64,000 bases of DNA from Candidatus Jettenia caeni (GCA_000296795.1 BAFH01000003.1:248401-312400); one strand, 5' to 3'; shown: positions 18,994-27,700, numbered from the stretch's first letter. The notes: generated from the sequence alone by a model not told the origin. Made by a program: numbers and translations.

Positions 18994-20034
18994 TTACATC
19001 ATAGCAAAGAGTTCTTTCTCTTTTAATCTGTTATAGAGTTCTATCTGCTTTGCTCTATCATACAGCTTATCGAGAGGTTCATATTGCTTACATATTTCGT
19101 TGAACGTGTCTGGATCCACCCGCCCTTTCATCTTCTCTATACATTTCAAAAACTCTGTATTATCGCCAAAAGCCTTTTGTTTGAGCTTTTTCTCGTCCAG
19201 CTTTTCCTTATTCCTTGGCAAATACAAATCTCTAAGTTTATGCGCCTCTTTCTGCTCATTTATAGGCGTCTGTGTTTGATTTAAATTAAGGACAGGCTTA
19301 TCGTTGTTTGAAGTAAGCCAGGTATATATCATCTCCCCGGTCTCACGGGTTATCTTGAAATACTTACCGTCAAAGAGTGATGTCCGGTCCTTCGTCGCTG
19401 TTGCGGTATGTTCCTGACTCAAATCAAAAAAGATCATAAACTCGTATTCAAGCCCGTCACGGAAAACGGGCTGCATGCCTATCTTTCTAATAATCGTTTT
19501 CCCCGAAGTATCCTTATCAATTGCATACTCCATCTTTGACCGTGCTGTTGCTATGATATGACATTTCGATTGCAGCATTGCCTCAATAAGGGCAGTATGC
19601 AGTGGGGTAACCTGTCGCCATGCTGTGTAAGAGTTGTCCTTACCTCCGCTAGCTACTTTTGCATGGAAATCCAACAACCCACCCTCTCCAGCCCATGCAT
19701 GGCTCAAAGAATCAATAATAATGGTGTTATAGCCCTGATTCTCTGCTTCTTTGATTGCGTTGATGTATTTTGTACAATCAAACGGCGGTTGTAACTCAAG
19801 AATATCATAGTCAAGCATATCTGAATACAATGCGCCAGAGCCATGTTCTGTATCTATCATGGCTATCCTGTTACCTAATCCTGATGCAACACGTAATGCC
19901 GAATAGGTCTTGCCACTACCGGCTGGTCCACAAAGACATATCCGTGCCTTACTGAGTGATTTTTGTGCTCTTTTAAACATGCTTTCATCTCCTTTCTTCC
20001 TATTCTCTTTAGCTTTTTTTATCCAGCCATCCAT
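18994..20034 (-). CDS. Sak4-like RecA-fold ATPase (AAA_24)
   Basis: About 346 residues. Walker A CGPAGSGKT lies in LSKARICLCGPAGSGKTYSAL, followed by MIDTEHGSGALY and Walker B NTIIIDSLSHAW. This is the compact RecA core of phage single-strand annealing/recombination ATPases (Sak4, phage nucleotide-binding protein). Two starts are possible: ATG at 20034, 4 bp after the upstream stop with AAAGGAG before it, and ATG at 19980 with AGGAGA before it. The second gives 328 residues and a more usual short N-terminus. It probably loads on ssDNA with the DUF669-like protein encoded downstream. Confidence 0.85.
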   Translation of the reverse strand: MDGWIKKAKENRKKGDESMFKRAQKSLSKARICLCGPAGSGKTYSALRVASGLGNRIAMIDTEHGSGALYSDMLDYDILELQPPFDCTKYINAIKEAENQGYNTIIIDSLSHAWAGEGGLLDFHAKVASGGKDNSYTAWRQVTPLHTALIEAMLQSKCHIIATARSKMEYAIDKDTSGKTIIRKIGMQPVFRDGLEYEFMIFFDLSQEHTATATKDRTSLFDGKYFKITRETGEMIYTWLTSNNDKPVLNLNQTQTPINEQKEAHKLRDLYLPRNKEKLDEKKLKQKAFGDNTEFLKCIEKMKGRVDPDTFNEICKQYEPLDKLYDRAKQIELYNRLKEKELFAMM

Positions 20035-20038
20035 TCCT

Positions 20039-20206
20039 TTACTCCTTTTCCCGTTTATTTAGTGTAGAGATATATAACTCAACTGCTTCGGCAACCATTT
20101 TGGTAATGGGTTTCCGTATCTCTACCTTTAATTTGTAAAGCACTTCCATGTTTTCCCTTGAGATTCTATTTCCAACCCATGCGTATTTAGGGTATCCCAT
20201 ACTCAT
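20039..20206 (-). CDS. Small ribbon-helix-helix-like protein
   Basis: 55 residues from the ATG at 20206, preceded by AGGAG; upstream in-frame ATGs would overlap the DUF932 gene and lack a site. The segment NRISRENMEVLYKLK...PITKMVAEAVELYIS has the strand-helix-helix spacing of CopG-like DNA-binding proteins. It probably regulates or packages the element's DNA. Confidence 0.6.
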   Translation of the reverse strand: MSMGYPKYAWVGNRISRENMEVLYKLKVEIRKPITKMVAEAVELYISTLNKREKE

Positions 20207-20252
20207 CCTTTCTCCTACCCGCATCATAAAGACACGGGTGGGAATCATGAAT

Positions 20253-21317
20253 TCATACACTATCAAGTAACCTTCCTGCCTGTCGTTCCAGATCAACCCT
20301 CTGGTCAATATGTGTCTTATCACGTGCCATTGCCGATAAACCCTGTACGATATTCCAAAGGCTTGTTCCGTTACCTTCTTCCTTTACGGCATAGTCAAAT
20401 GCCTTTTCTGATACTGCCTTTGTAAAGCCGTTTTTCTGTAACCAATCAATCGTACCTTCCTTATCCCTTGCAGGACGATACTCCATGGCCTTCTTCATGG
20501 TTTGAGTTTCAACGTTTGCTGAAGACTCAATGTATCTACTGAGTGCAGGAATAATTTCAGAGAAAGCCCTTGCTGGTGCATTGAGGGAATGTTTTATTCT
20601 GATCTCTTTCACTTCATGAGCACCCCACACAATATGGTTTCCACACACATACCGATAGAGAAACGTGGTAAGTCCAAAACTTGACTTGCCAACTTCACTA
20701 TTCCAAATGAAAAATCCCCGTGAGAGTACTTCCTTTCCTACTTCGATGTGATGGTCTTCATCGATAAGAAACAGAAATATATCCCGGTCTGAAGCATACA
20801 ACCCAGCATTTTCCATTTCCCTACCGTCTGAGTCCTTTCTTTTATAAGCGGGTGGATTATGCCAACTGGGATTCCTTTCACAGAGGCCTTCAACGGCTCT
20901 GACGACATCAATATCCCAAATTCTCCCATAGGATTCAGAGGTAAATGCCCTGACCTCTGTACTTCCATTTACGGTAAGTAAGAGTTTGGCTCTTTGCCGT
21001 GTCCCTGGTAATGCATAATTCAGGTTTTGAGCAACGAGATCCCCTGGCAGGGTTCTTAGATATGAGGCAGGGGCACCGGCAAGTTGACAGAGTTGGTTAA
21101 ATGACCAGTGGGTTACATCAAGATGCTGATGATCATAGGCGAGGGTTATAGCATCCTTGCCTGGTGATATGCTCAGTTTCTGTACCTCTACTACACCCTC
21201 ATAAGAAATGCTTCTTCGATTCATAACTGCATTCTTCAAATCTTCTACGGTAGTAAATCGTTCATCGGCAGGTCTATTTCTCCACTGATGAGAAGCGGTG
21301 AGTAAATTCGTGACCAT
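20253..21317 (-). CDS. DUF932 phage/plasmid-like protein
   Basis: A 354-residue protein of the DUF932 family, found on plasmids, integrative elements and phages. Typical text includes ERFTTVEDLKNAV near the start, LAYDHQHLDVTHWSFNQLC, SESYGRIWDIDVVRAVEG and FLIDEDHHIEVG. The biochemical role of the family is not known. It starts at an ATG with a purine-rich AAAGGAGA upstream. It supports reading 18.4-24.7 kb as cargo of one integrated replicon. Confidence 0.88.
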   Translation of the reverse strand: MVTNLLTASHQWRNRPADERFTTVEDLKNAVMNRRSISYEGVVEVQKLSISPGKDAITLAYDHQHLDVTHWSFNQLCQLAGAPASYLRTLPGDLVAQNLNYALPGTRQRAKLLLTVNGSTEVRAFTSESYGRIWDIDVVRAVEGLCERNPSWHNPPAYKRKDSDGREMENAGLYASDRDIFLFLIDEDHHIEVGKEVLSRGFFIWNSEVGKSSFGLTTFLYRYVCGNHIVWGAHEVKEIRIKHSLNAPARAFSEIIPALSRYIESSANVETQTMKKAMEYRPARDKEGTIDWLQKNGFTKAVSEKAFDYAVKEEGNGTSLWNIVQGLSAMARDKTHIDQRVDLERQAGRLLDSV

Positions 21318-21385
21318 AGTTCTCCTTTCCTCTCTTCATTAATTTTCGAATAGTTTGTATTACTCATACGACAATCATAAAAGTA

Positions 21386-21532
21386 TTACACTTTTTCTGG
21401 TTTAATATCCTCTATTTCATAAATAGGATATAGTCTCTGCTGGATATTCTTAAATTCCTGTTCCAACTGGTGTAATTTCGTGCGTAAGGTAGTAATCTGA
21501 TGTTGCACGTAGTTGAATTCCTCGTCATTCAC
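21386..21532 (-). CDS. Small coiled-coil protein
   Basis: 48 residues from a GTG start (21532-21530) preceded by AGGAG at 7 bp; a longer reading would run into the upstream gene. The sequence NYVQHQITTLRTKLHQLEQEFKNIQQRL has heptad-like Leu/Ile spacing, so it is probably a short coiled coil. Function unknown. Confidence 0.5.
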   Translation of the reverse strand: MNDEEFNYVQHQITTLRTKLHQLEQEFKNIQQRLYPIYEIEDIKPEKV

Positions 21533-21546
21533 AGTAATTCTCCTGG

Positions 21547-21786
21547 TTAATTGAAGGTCGTAACAAAATTGGATGGTGGTGGAATGGTCATACACATCAT
21601 TTCAAAGGTATCAATCCCTTCCTGATAGCCAAGTTGCCGTAAGGTAGCACACATCAAGGATGCACCTTCAAAGATTGCCCGGTCAATATCATTCCGGTTT
21701 GATCTTGGATCTTTACAACATACGAAAAGCTCATGTATACCCTGTTGAAAGACCTCCGGGGTTATGTGCTCTTTCTGATGAGTCAT
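21547..21786 (-). CDS. Hypothetical protein of the element
   Basis: 79 residues, ATG preceded by AAAGGAACG. It is helical with three Cys, has no recognised family and is soluble. It lies between the terminator of the clamp gene and the small coiled-coil gene and is likely co-transcribed with the latter. Confidence 0.55.
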   Translation of the reverse strand: MTHQKEHITPEVFQQGIHELFVCCKDPRSNRNDIDRAIFEGASLMCATLRQLGYQEGIDTFEMMCMTIPPPSNFVTTFN

Positions 21787-21814
21787 ATATCGTTCCTTTC
21801 ATTCGTGTTCAGAA

Positions 21815-21845
21815 ACAAAAAAGGCGACCTGAAAAGGGTCGCCTT
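21815..21845 (-). terminator. Rho-independent terminator after the clamp gene
   Basis: Stem AAGGCGACC (21821-21829) pairs with GGTCGCCTT (21837-21845) around a short loop. On the minus strand the stem is followed by a run of T. It lies 65 bp past the stop of the sliding-clamp gene and separates it from the downstream small genes. Confidence 0.85.
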
Positions 21846-21909
21846 CTATTAACTATAGGAAATTGATTCCTACGTAAGATTATCTACCAGACTACTTTCC
21901 CTCTCTGTT

Positions 21910-23226
21910 TTATCGTAATTCAACGGGCATAATCACAGCCGAGTATCCCGATGTGCCCTTGATAACCCATGCATCACCTGGCTTATCTGGCAATTGTATT
22001 GTAACTGACTCATCAGGGATATTCTCTAACATATCGATAAGATACCATGGATTTACAGCCCCTGTGTAAGCAGGTCCCTGATACTTGCCTTTTACAATCC
22101 CCTCGTATGCAGACCGATCAGTGGCTCTGGCAGAAAGAGTCAGTTGACCGGTATCGAACGTACCCGTTACACAAGGGTAACTATCAGAAACAGAGAGTTT
22201 TGCCTTGTGCAGGTTTACCAGGAAATCTTTTGTATCAACGAGAAACTCACTTGCAAAGACCTTCGGGATTACATCCTGATAGTGCGGGAACAGGGCATCT
22301 ACAGCTTGATATCGTACCGTACAACTCATACACCCCGGCACGTTCAGTTCGAATATGGCATTCGTTGGTTTCTCTCGTTCCGTATCTCCCTTGTTTACCT
22401 CCTCTGTTTGTGTGCTGTTTGCAAGGATCACCTTACCCGTCAGATATTTTGCAACCTGAGCAATTTTGGAAGGGATTATAATATCTTTGCCATTGGGATC
22501 AGGATTGGTATTGCTGACCGGTACCATGTGGAGACGATTCCCATCTGCACCAATAATATTCCCTTGCTTGAAATCGAAATAGATACCGCAAAGGGAGGAT
22601 CTAGTCTTGTTATTGGATGTTGCCTTTTGTACGAAAGCAAGCTTATTCCCGATATCGCTTATGATGTAATTCTGCTGGGTATTTCCAGGTGGTGGTATTT
22701 CGGGGAAGTGTTCGATCTTCTCTCCTGTTACAACGAACGATCCTATATGGACTTGAGGTACATCTCCTCCTGCAATCCTTATGTTTGTGGTTTCTTCTTT
22801 TGATTGTATAATCCTTGCCAAGTCGTTAGCATAGACACATATCCCATCAGTACCCTCAGTAGTAATGGTGTAGTTCTTTCCAAGCTCTAAATAACCAATA
22901 CAATGTACTTCCAGATCGGTAGCATCAATGCGAAGTTTATTGCCAATAACTTTGAATCGGATTGTTTCGAGAATAGTCCTCCGATTACCTTTCGATACAC
23001 ACTTCGATGCAATGGCAATGATGCTCTTCAGTGGCTGTGTTGAGTTAATTTTTGGCTTAGCGATACCACTCCCTTTCCCAGCGTGTTTTAACCCAATGAC
23101 TATAGGAAATCTCTTTACTATCTGTGCATGTTTGGTAGTGACAAGTTCCCTGGCAACAGGGATAGGAATCTTCCCCAGGTTACGCTTGTTACTAACCAGA
23201 GTAACTTTCTTTGTAAATAAACCCAT
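21910..23226 (-). CDS. DNA polymerase III beta-type sliding clamp (element-encoded)
   Basis: A 438-residue DnaN-like protein. After an unusual ~65-residue basic N-terminal extension (KKVTLVSNKRNLGKIP...), the usual pattern starts with IIAIASKCVSKGNRRTILETIRFKV, followed by LRIDATDLEVHCIGYL, IHFPEIPPPG-like text and C-terminal SVTIQLPDKPGDAWVIKG and SAVIMPVELR. The chromosomal clamp is normally ~370 residues beside dnaA. This one sits among Sak4, DUF932 and DUF669 genes, so it is probably a second, element-encoded clamp. It starts at ATG with GGAGG at 7 bp. Confidence 0.85.
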   Translation of the reverse strand: MGLFTKKVTLVSNKRNLGKIPIPVARELVTTKHAQIVKRFPIVIGLKHAGKGSGIAKPKINSTQPLKSIIAIASKCVSKGNRRTILETIRFKVIGNKLRIDATDLEVHCIGYLELGKNYTITTEGTDGICVYANDLARIIQSKEETTNIRIAGGDVPQVHIGSFVVTGEKIEHFPEIPPPGNTQQNYIISDIGNKLAFVQKATSNNKTRSSLCGIYFDFKQGNIIGADGNRLHMVPVSNTNPDPNGKDIIIPSKIAQVAKYLTGKVILANSTQTEEVNKGDTEREKPTNAIFELNVPGCMSCTVRYQAVDALFPHYQDVIPKVFASEFLVDTKDFLVNLHKAKLSVSDSYPCVTGTFDTGQLTLSARATDRSAYEGIVKGKYQGPAYTGAVNPWYLIDMLENIPDESVTIQLPDKPGDAWVIKGTSGYSAVIMPVELR

Positions 23227-23355
23227 TTTTAATCCTCCATAATTCTCAACTGATTACTTCATATCCTGATATAACGATAGCTTTTTCACAATGAAAGGAG
23301 GGCATCATGAGAACCGTGGTTCTTCATCCCCTGTGCCTGGTTAATTTTCCCGGTG

Positions 23356-23616
23356 CTACTTAAACTTCTTTTCGTAGTATGCTTCTACGTGTTCTCGTGT
23401 GAATCCTTTCAAGTGGGGAAGTTTCTTCGCAACATCATGGTCAATCTCCGTATAGAGTTTGACCAGGAGCATATCTGCACCCAACAGGCATCGGGAATCT
23501 AGAGAAGACCCTCCCAGGGGATAGCCTCCAAAGAATCCCACATGCTTATGAACGATAAGCCATTTCTCTATAAGATCCTTTTCTGTTTCAATTCCTGGTT
23601 TTGTCTGGTAGTTCAT
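23356..23616 (-). CDS. Hypothetical protein of the element
   Basis: 86 residues, with an ATG 5 bp after the stop of the upstream gene. No family recognised. The C-terminal half (PHLKGFTREHVEAYYEKKFK) is basic and helical. Same strand and spacing as its neighbours indicate co-transcription. Confidence 0.55.
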   Translation of the reverse strand: MNYQTKPGIETEKDLIEKWLIVHKHVGFFGGYPLGGSSLDSRCLLGADMLLVKLYTEIDHDVAKKLPHLKGFTREHVEAYYEKKFK

Positions 23617-23621
23617 GGAGA

Positions 23622-23951
23622 TTATTCCTCTTTTTTCTTTCTCTTACCTAGCCAGTTTACGAGCAAACCGATACCGTTTACCAGCAAGGTTGCACTTGAT
23701 AACAGGCATGATACATGTATCGGATATACATTTTTTGCTTCTAAGGAGATATAACAACCCATGATGGGACTACCGCAGAAGATACAGGTATCGATTTCTT
23801 GGAATAGTTGAGCACGGTGTGGGTCTTGATACAATTCATCTTCAGATGAATCAAAGGTATGCTCATATGGTCCTGTATATTCGTGATCCGGAAACCGTGG
23901 ATCCTGCATGGTTGAGTTTCCCCTTGTCGTCTTGATCTTTAGCTTAAACAC
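23622..23951 (-). CDS. Small protein with Cys pair and C-terminal hydrophobic segment
   Basis: 109 residues from a GTG (23951-23949) preceded by AGAGGAGA; an earlier in-frame ATG at 24005 would overlap the neighbouring gene. It has an acidic N-terminal half, then CIFCGSP and a later HVSC that could bind zinc, then a hydrophobic helix (LLSSATLLVNGIGLLVNWLG) and a basic tail KRKKKEE. It is possibly membrane-anchored. Function unknown. Confidence 0.55.
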   Translation of the reverse strand: MFKLKIKTTRGNSTMQDPRFPDHEYTGPYEHTFDSSEDELYQDPHRAQLFQEIDTCIFCGSPIMGCYISLEAKNVYPIHVSCLLSSATLLVNGIGLLVNWLGKRKKKEE

Positions 23952-23968
23952 AGGTATCTCCTCTCGCT

Positions 23969-24376
23969 TTAAACAAGGTGTATGATAAGTTCTTTGCTGT
24001 GGCATTGGACGGTGTTGATCTTCTTAAGGTGCTGAAGGCTTACGATGCTCTTAGTTCCTGGAATTTGAGTAATACAGCAAGAGATTATGTTGTCTCCTCT
24101 GTATTCAAGAAATGGGAATTGCTTGTTTACAAAAGGGAGTGTGAATCGATAGTAAAAGGGTTGTATCTTGAGGAGATGTGCCAGGATATAGAAATCATGG
24201 TCCGTGTGATAATGGCTGCTATAAGCAAATTCAGCAGAGATGTGGTGAGAATCAAATACGATATGACCCTTATGGATGGCTATTTTCCCATGGTTTCCCA
24301 TGTGTTGATTGATATAATCCTCAGATAGGGTAATTTGCTTAGTGGTATCGATGGTATTGAGTATTTCTCGGTACAT
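23969..24376 (-). CDS. Hypothetical protein of the element
   Basis: 135 residues, rich in His and aromatic residues (FAYSSHYHTDHDFYILAHLLKIQPFYYRF). The start is an ATG preceded by ATGAGG. No family recognised. A plus-strand frame over the same bases is also open, but all neighbours and the ribosome site favour this strand. Confidence 0.5.
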   Translation of the reverse strand: MYREILNTIDTTKQITLSEDYINQHMGNHGKIAIHKGHIVFDSHHISAEFAYSSHYHTDHDFYILAHLLKIQPFYYRFTLPFVNKQFPFLEYRGDNIISCCITQIPGTKSIVSLQHLKKINTVQCHSKELIIHLV

Positions 24377-24427
24377 GGATTGTCCTCATATTAAAGCGGT
24401 TACGTGAGTAAAATAGTGATTGATACA

Positions 24428-24472
24428 ATAAAAAACCCTCACACCGCATTATTTCATACGATATGAGGGTTT
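24428..24472 (-). terminator. Rho-independent terminator
   Basis: TGAGGGTTT (24464-24472) pairs with AAACCCTCA (24433-24441). On the minus strand the stem runs into a T tract, 22 bp past the stop of the small membrane protein gene. Confidence 0.75.
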
Positions 24473-24493
24473 AAGAACTGAGCTATCAATGAA

Positions 24494-24733
24494 TCAGGCT
24501 TGTGCTGCTTTTTGAACCAGGGTTACCTGTGGTTGTGCCTGTTGCGGTCCTGGTACGTGTTTTCCCTGTTCTTGCACTATCTTCTGTACTCCAAGCTGTA
24601 CTGATGCCTCTATCTTTTTGTTATCAACGAAAAACTTCCTTCCAAACCAGCCGATAGCAAGGCATCCTACAGAAGCTCCGGCAAGGATGAGTAATCCTGT
24701 TAAACCAGTGTCTTCAACGGTGAATTCATCCAT
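24494..24733 (-). CDS. Small single-pass membrane protein
   Basis: 79 residues from the ATG at 24733, preceded by GAAGGAG. One transmembrane helix (GLLILAGASVGCLAIGWFG) is followed by a basic/polar helix and a Gln/Pro-rich tail (PGPQQAQPQVTLVQKAAQA). No family recognised. It has its own terminator and marks the start of the minus-strand element genes. Confidence 0.6.
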   Translation of the reverse strand: MDEFTVEDTGLTGLLILAGASVGCLAIGWFGRKFFVDNKKIEASVQLGVQKIVQEQGKHVPGPQQAQPQVTLVQKAAQA

Positions 24734-24900
24734 ACGTTTTTCTCCTTCCTTCATGAAAAAATGTAAGAAATAAGTTTCCATCACCAAATATTATTACAGG
24801 AAATGAATAGATGTAACGATAGGGTATAAGGGAAATTGGCTTCGTTTTGACCGAAGAGGGTTCACCAGATATATTTAAGAGAAAAATGGAGTGAAAAAAC

Positions 24901-25344
24901 ATGGCAACAGAAAGACAGATTCTGGCAAATCGGGAAAATGCAAAGAAATCTACGGGACCGTCTAATATATCGATAACAAAGTTTAATGCTATGAGACACG
25001 GCATGACATCGAAGCAACCCGTTATGTTGCCCCATGAAAATAGGGAAGAATTTGATGCTCTCTTCCAAAGTATCAGAAGCAAGTTTCATCCACACCATGA
25101 GTTTGATGATGAATTCGCTCTGCAAATTTCTCTTGTCTTATGGCGGTTGATACGCGGATGGTTAGCTGAACAGATACTTATAAATGAGTTTACCGACCTG
25201 GAAGGTATTCGATGGGATGATTTGTTACAGAGTGGATATTTATTGAGAATTCAGAAATATGAATTGCGATTAACGAATCAATTGTATCGGTTGCTTAAAA
25301 ATTTTAAGAGATTATCTGCAACTGCCCCAATGCTCGCAGAATAA
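24901..25344 (+). CDS. Conserved hypothetical protein (ANRENAKKSTGP type)
   Basis: 147 residues beginning MATERQILANRENAKKSTGP and continuing FNAMRHGMTS. This N-terminal signature recurs in many environmental bacteria in short helical proteins of unknown function, often near mobile DNA. The remainder is helical with a Trp-rich stretch (LVLWRLIRGWLAEQ). GGAG lies 9 bp upstream of the ATG. Function unknown. Confidence 0.65.
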   Translation: MATERQILANRENAKKSTGPSNISITKFNAMRHGMTSKQPVMLPHENREEFDALFQSIRSKFHPHHEFDDEFALQISLVLWRLIRGWLAEQILINEFTDLEGIRWDDLLQSGYLLRIQKYELRLTNQLYRLLKNFKRLSATAPMLAE

Positions 25345-25477
25345 CCAAATATTGTGCTTGTTTAAGGAACCAAAGGTTATGCAAGATCACGAGAGAACCG
25401 ATTTGCATTTCTATTGCTTTATATTGATACACTGCTATTATAATTATGAAAGACAACTCATGTTGCAGTTATACTTG

Positions 25478-25645
25478 CTTATCGATTTTTCAAAAATTGG
25501 TCATTTATTTTTGTTAAAGGACCTCTTCAGCGACGTAATTATAGCGAACGAGGTTGAAGGGGAATTGATAGCGGGTGAAGAAATGATAACAGGAGAGTTG
25601 GATATCAAAGATGCTATTAATGGTTGGTTAAATGTTAAAGCATAA
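25478..25645 (+). pseudogene. Fragment of a PIN-domain (DUF3368-like) toxin
   Basis: The text LIDFSKIGHLFLLKDLFSDVII...EVEGELIAGE matches the N-terminal part of DUF3368/PIN proteins, but the initial Asp-containing strand is lost and the reading ends after about 55 residues, where the transposase fragment begins. It is probably a toxin gene destroyed by the insertion. Confidence 0.55.
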
Positions 25646-25988
25646 GCTTTGAATACAACATCCCCAAGCCAGCTTCCCCCATCTGATCCAGTGCTGCCCT
25701 TAAGCGGTTATCATGGAATGATTCAGGCTTGATCGGTTTCTGGAAGATAATCTCGGTATCATAGTCTCCCAATACTTCAGAGACTTTATACAGAGCATGT
25801 TGACCCGTAAGGATTGACAAGACCATTGCCTGGAGACATTCTCCCGCACTTACACAATTGAGTTTATGAGAGGGAACCAGTTCATCAATAATCTGGTCAA
25901 TTTCCAGGTATCGCATACAGGCAGATACCAAAGGAAGATGATCGAGTCTCTTGGTAGTAAGAATTTCAAAAGAATCACTCCCCGGCAT
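25635..25988 (-). pseudogene. N-terminal fragment of a DUF4277-type (IS1634-like) transposase
   Basis: 117 residues: FEILTTKRLDHLPLVSACMRYL, IIDELVPSHKLNCVSAGECLQAMVLSILTGQHALYKV and ESFHDNRLRAALDQMGEAG form the N-terminal DUF4277 domain of IS1634-like transposases, which normally exceed 500 residues. The catalytic DDE part is absent, so this is a remnant. Confidence 0.75.
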
Positions 25989-26381
25989 ACCTTTTCCCTT
26001 CTTTTCTGAAGGTTTTTACCGGGTAGATTACTCTATCTTCCCAAAAAATCAATCAAAACTTACCTTTTACTCATGAAAACCTCTTGAATGTCAGGTATAA
26101 GATTGCCTTTCCTGATTTCCTCAAAGAGGTACGAATTGAATTCTTACTCTTGTTTTTTTCTTCTGACTCGTGAAAGGATAGGCCAACTATTCCAGTCCAG
26201 AAATTTGAATAGCTCAAAGGGTATATGTTTTATATAACTGTGCTAAATTTGTGCTAAAAATTATCAAAACAGATAGAATTAATAGAAAAGACTGGAATAG
26301 GTAGAATGCAATAACTTGTGTTGTGACAAATAATTATGGGAAACCAAGCCAAATATCAGGTTTTTGAAAAATGTATTAAAA
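25989..26381. other. Intergenic region left of the tRNA fragment
   Basis: No gene seen. It contains tandem copies of TGTGCTAAA (around 26237-26257). A similar pair appears on the other side of the tRNA fragment (around 26467-26486). Paired short direct repeats beside an attachment site can be integrase arm sites; that is speculation. Confidence 0.35.
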
Positions 26382-26429
26382 GGGCTCATAACCCGGAGGC
26401 CGTGGGTTCAAATCCCACCCCCGCTACCA
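26382..26429 (+). other. 3' fragment of an initiator tRNA-Met gene, probable attachment site
   Basis: 48 nt reading from the anticodon stem (GGGCTCATAACCC, anticodon CAT) through the variable loop, T arm (GTGGGTTCAAATCCCAC) and acceptor end CCCCGCTACCA. The 5' half of the tRNA is absent: the bases before GGG do not fold as a D arm. A 3' tRNA fragment with CCA and no 5' half is what remains at the far end of an element integrated into a tRNA gene. The element would lie to the left, with the whole tRNA at its other end outside this window. Confidence 0.75.
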
Positions 26430-26439
26430 ATAATATCAA

Positions 26440-26472
26440 GGGGTTGCGGTTGTAGCCGTAACCCTTTTTTTA
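26440..26472 (+). terminator. Rho-independent terminator after the tRNA fragment
   Basis: GGGTTGCGG pairs with CCGTAACCC around a short loop, followed by eight T. It is probably the terminator of the original tRNA gene. Confidence 0.75.
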
Positions 26473-26642
26473 TGAGGCTGTGCTAAAATTGTGCTAACTC
26501 CATTTGGCATTCTGTCTCATATCTCCACACCGCTTCGTAAACTCTCTGCATATGAAAATTCTTCAAAAATTAACTCCGTAAGTTTATAGTACTGAATCTC
26601 CTCTATTTATATAAATACTTCAGGTACTTAACAGGAGATGTT

Positions 26643-27250
26643 ATGACTGTGACGGTCTCTCGGAAAGCAACCAGCAAAGTCACCAAGTATGGATTGTATG
26701 TATACCCCGCTGGAAACATATGGCTTCCTCATCGGAACACCAGCTCCAGCATTCATTTATGCCGCCCTGCCTGCCGGCAAGACCAGCCAGTGGTATGAAC
26801 TAGCTGACCTATGCCCTTGAACAGGGGTATGAGCTTGTTAAGGAATTCGCAAAAGGCATCGGGTTGAGTCTGATAGGAATTTATCATACCGACGCTGGTG
26901 AAGGCTCGTACTTTGAGAGACCTCATATTAGCCCACCGGTAAATTATTGCCGCCTGTTTGTACTGATTACCCCGACGTTATGAGGGGAATCGATTTGGAG
27001 GGATGACTTGTACCAATGGGAGAGCGGACAGGGATGGCAAGAGTGCGATTTTAAGGTAGTCCTACCACGGACCACCGATCCGGGTCTGAATGAAAGAAGG
27101 ATTCACCACCAGTGGCTCTCGGTGTGAGGACCGATTGATTACAGCAATAACTATGAAACTGAATACTACCGGCTATATGGCGCCCAACTTCGGCTTACAC
27201 CTGATGCCCGTGAGCTTTGCTCGTAGGTGTCAGATGAAGCCGACTGTTGT
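26643..27250 (+). pseudogene. Decayed gene, possibly JAB/MPN-like
   Basis: An ATG at 26643 with AGGAG upstream opens only a short frame, but two other frames give protein-like text interrupted by stops and shifts: ETYGFLIGTPAPAF, then GYELVKEFAKGIGLSLIGIYH, then LYQWESGQGWQECDFKVV. The E..GFLIG and IGIYH blocks recall JAB/MPN isopeptidase proteins, but the match is modest. The GC content is clearly higher than in the flanks, so this is a transferred gene in decay. Confidence 0.4.
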
Positions 27251-27262
27251 AGACAACTGACC

Positions 27263-27700
27263 GCTAAAACAGTTAAGACCTTCTCTCGGTAGGTGGGCTC
27301 GCTTCGCAGAAGAGGCGAGGTCGAAGGTTGAAACCGGATTCCGAAACTTCCTCTCTTCGATCGAGGATTTCATCCTCCACTTCTGCATTCAGCAGTACCT
27401 CTGTGGGCCTATGCAACGGTACCACATTACCGACCTGTCGAAGGTGGCCATGTTGGTCGAACGTGCAAGCGTCGTGAGGACTCAACGGTATGACAGGTGG
27501 TATGGGCTGCTCGTGGAAGAGTTGGACTTCATCGCCACGTCAGGATCAGGAATCGTTGCTGTCGGCAATGCCGTCGCCCAACATCTAAAGCGATGCGCAT
27601 TCCCGAGGCCTTTCACGAAAGTAATTCACTATTCGAGCCTTGCATCGCGGGCTCGCACTGCACGTATCTTTGGTTACGAGGCCAGTACAGTATTTCAAAA
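27263..27700 (+). pseudogene. Remnant of an unrecognised, comparatively GC-rich gene
   Basis: A frame without a start codon gives continuous protein-like text: FRNFLSSIEDFILHF, then HITDLSKVAMLVERASVV, then FIATSGSGIVAVGNAVAQHL, then FTKVIHYSSLASRARTARIFG. After about 27695 the composition drops to AT-rich and the frame turns into non-coding sequence, so the 3' end is lost too. I do not recognise the family. Base composition matches the preceding pseudogene, so both may have come in together. Confidence 0.4.

Noticed and set aside
23978-24328. Plus-strand open frame of 116 codons opposite the 23969-24376 gene
   Set aside because: All neighbours lie on the minus strand, which also has a ribosome site; this frame has no good site upstream.
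26643-27700. Structured RNA or rRNA explanation of the GC-rich tract
   Set aside because: Long protein-like frames with normal codon third positions are visible; no rRNA signature words found.
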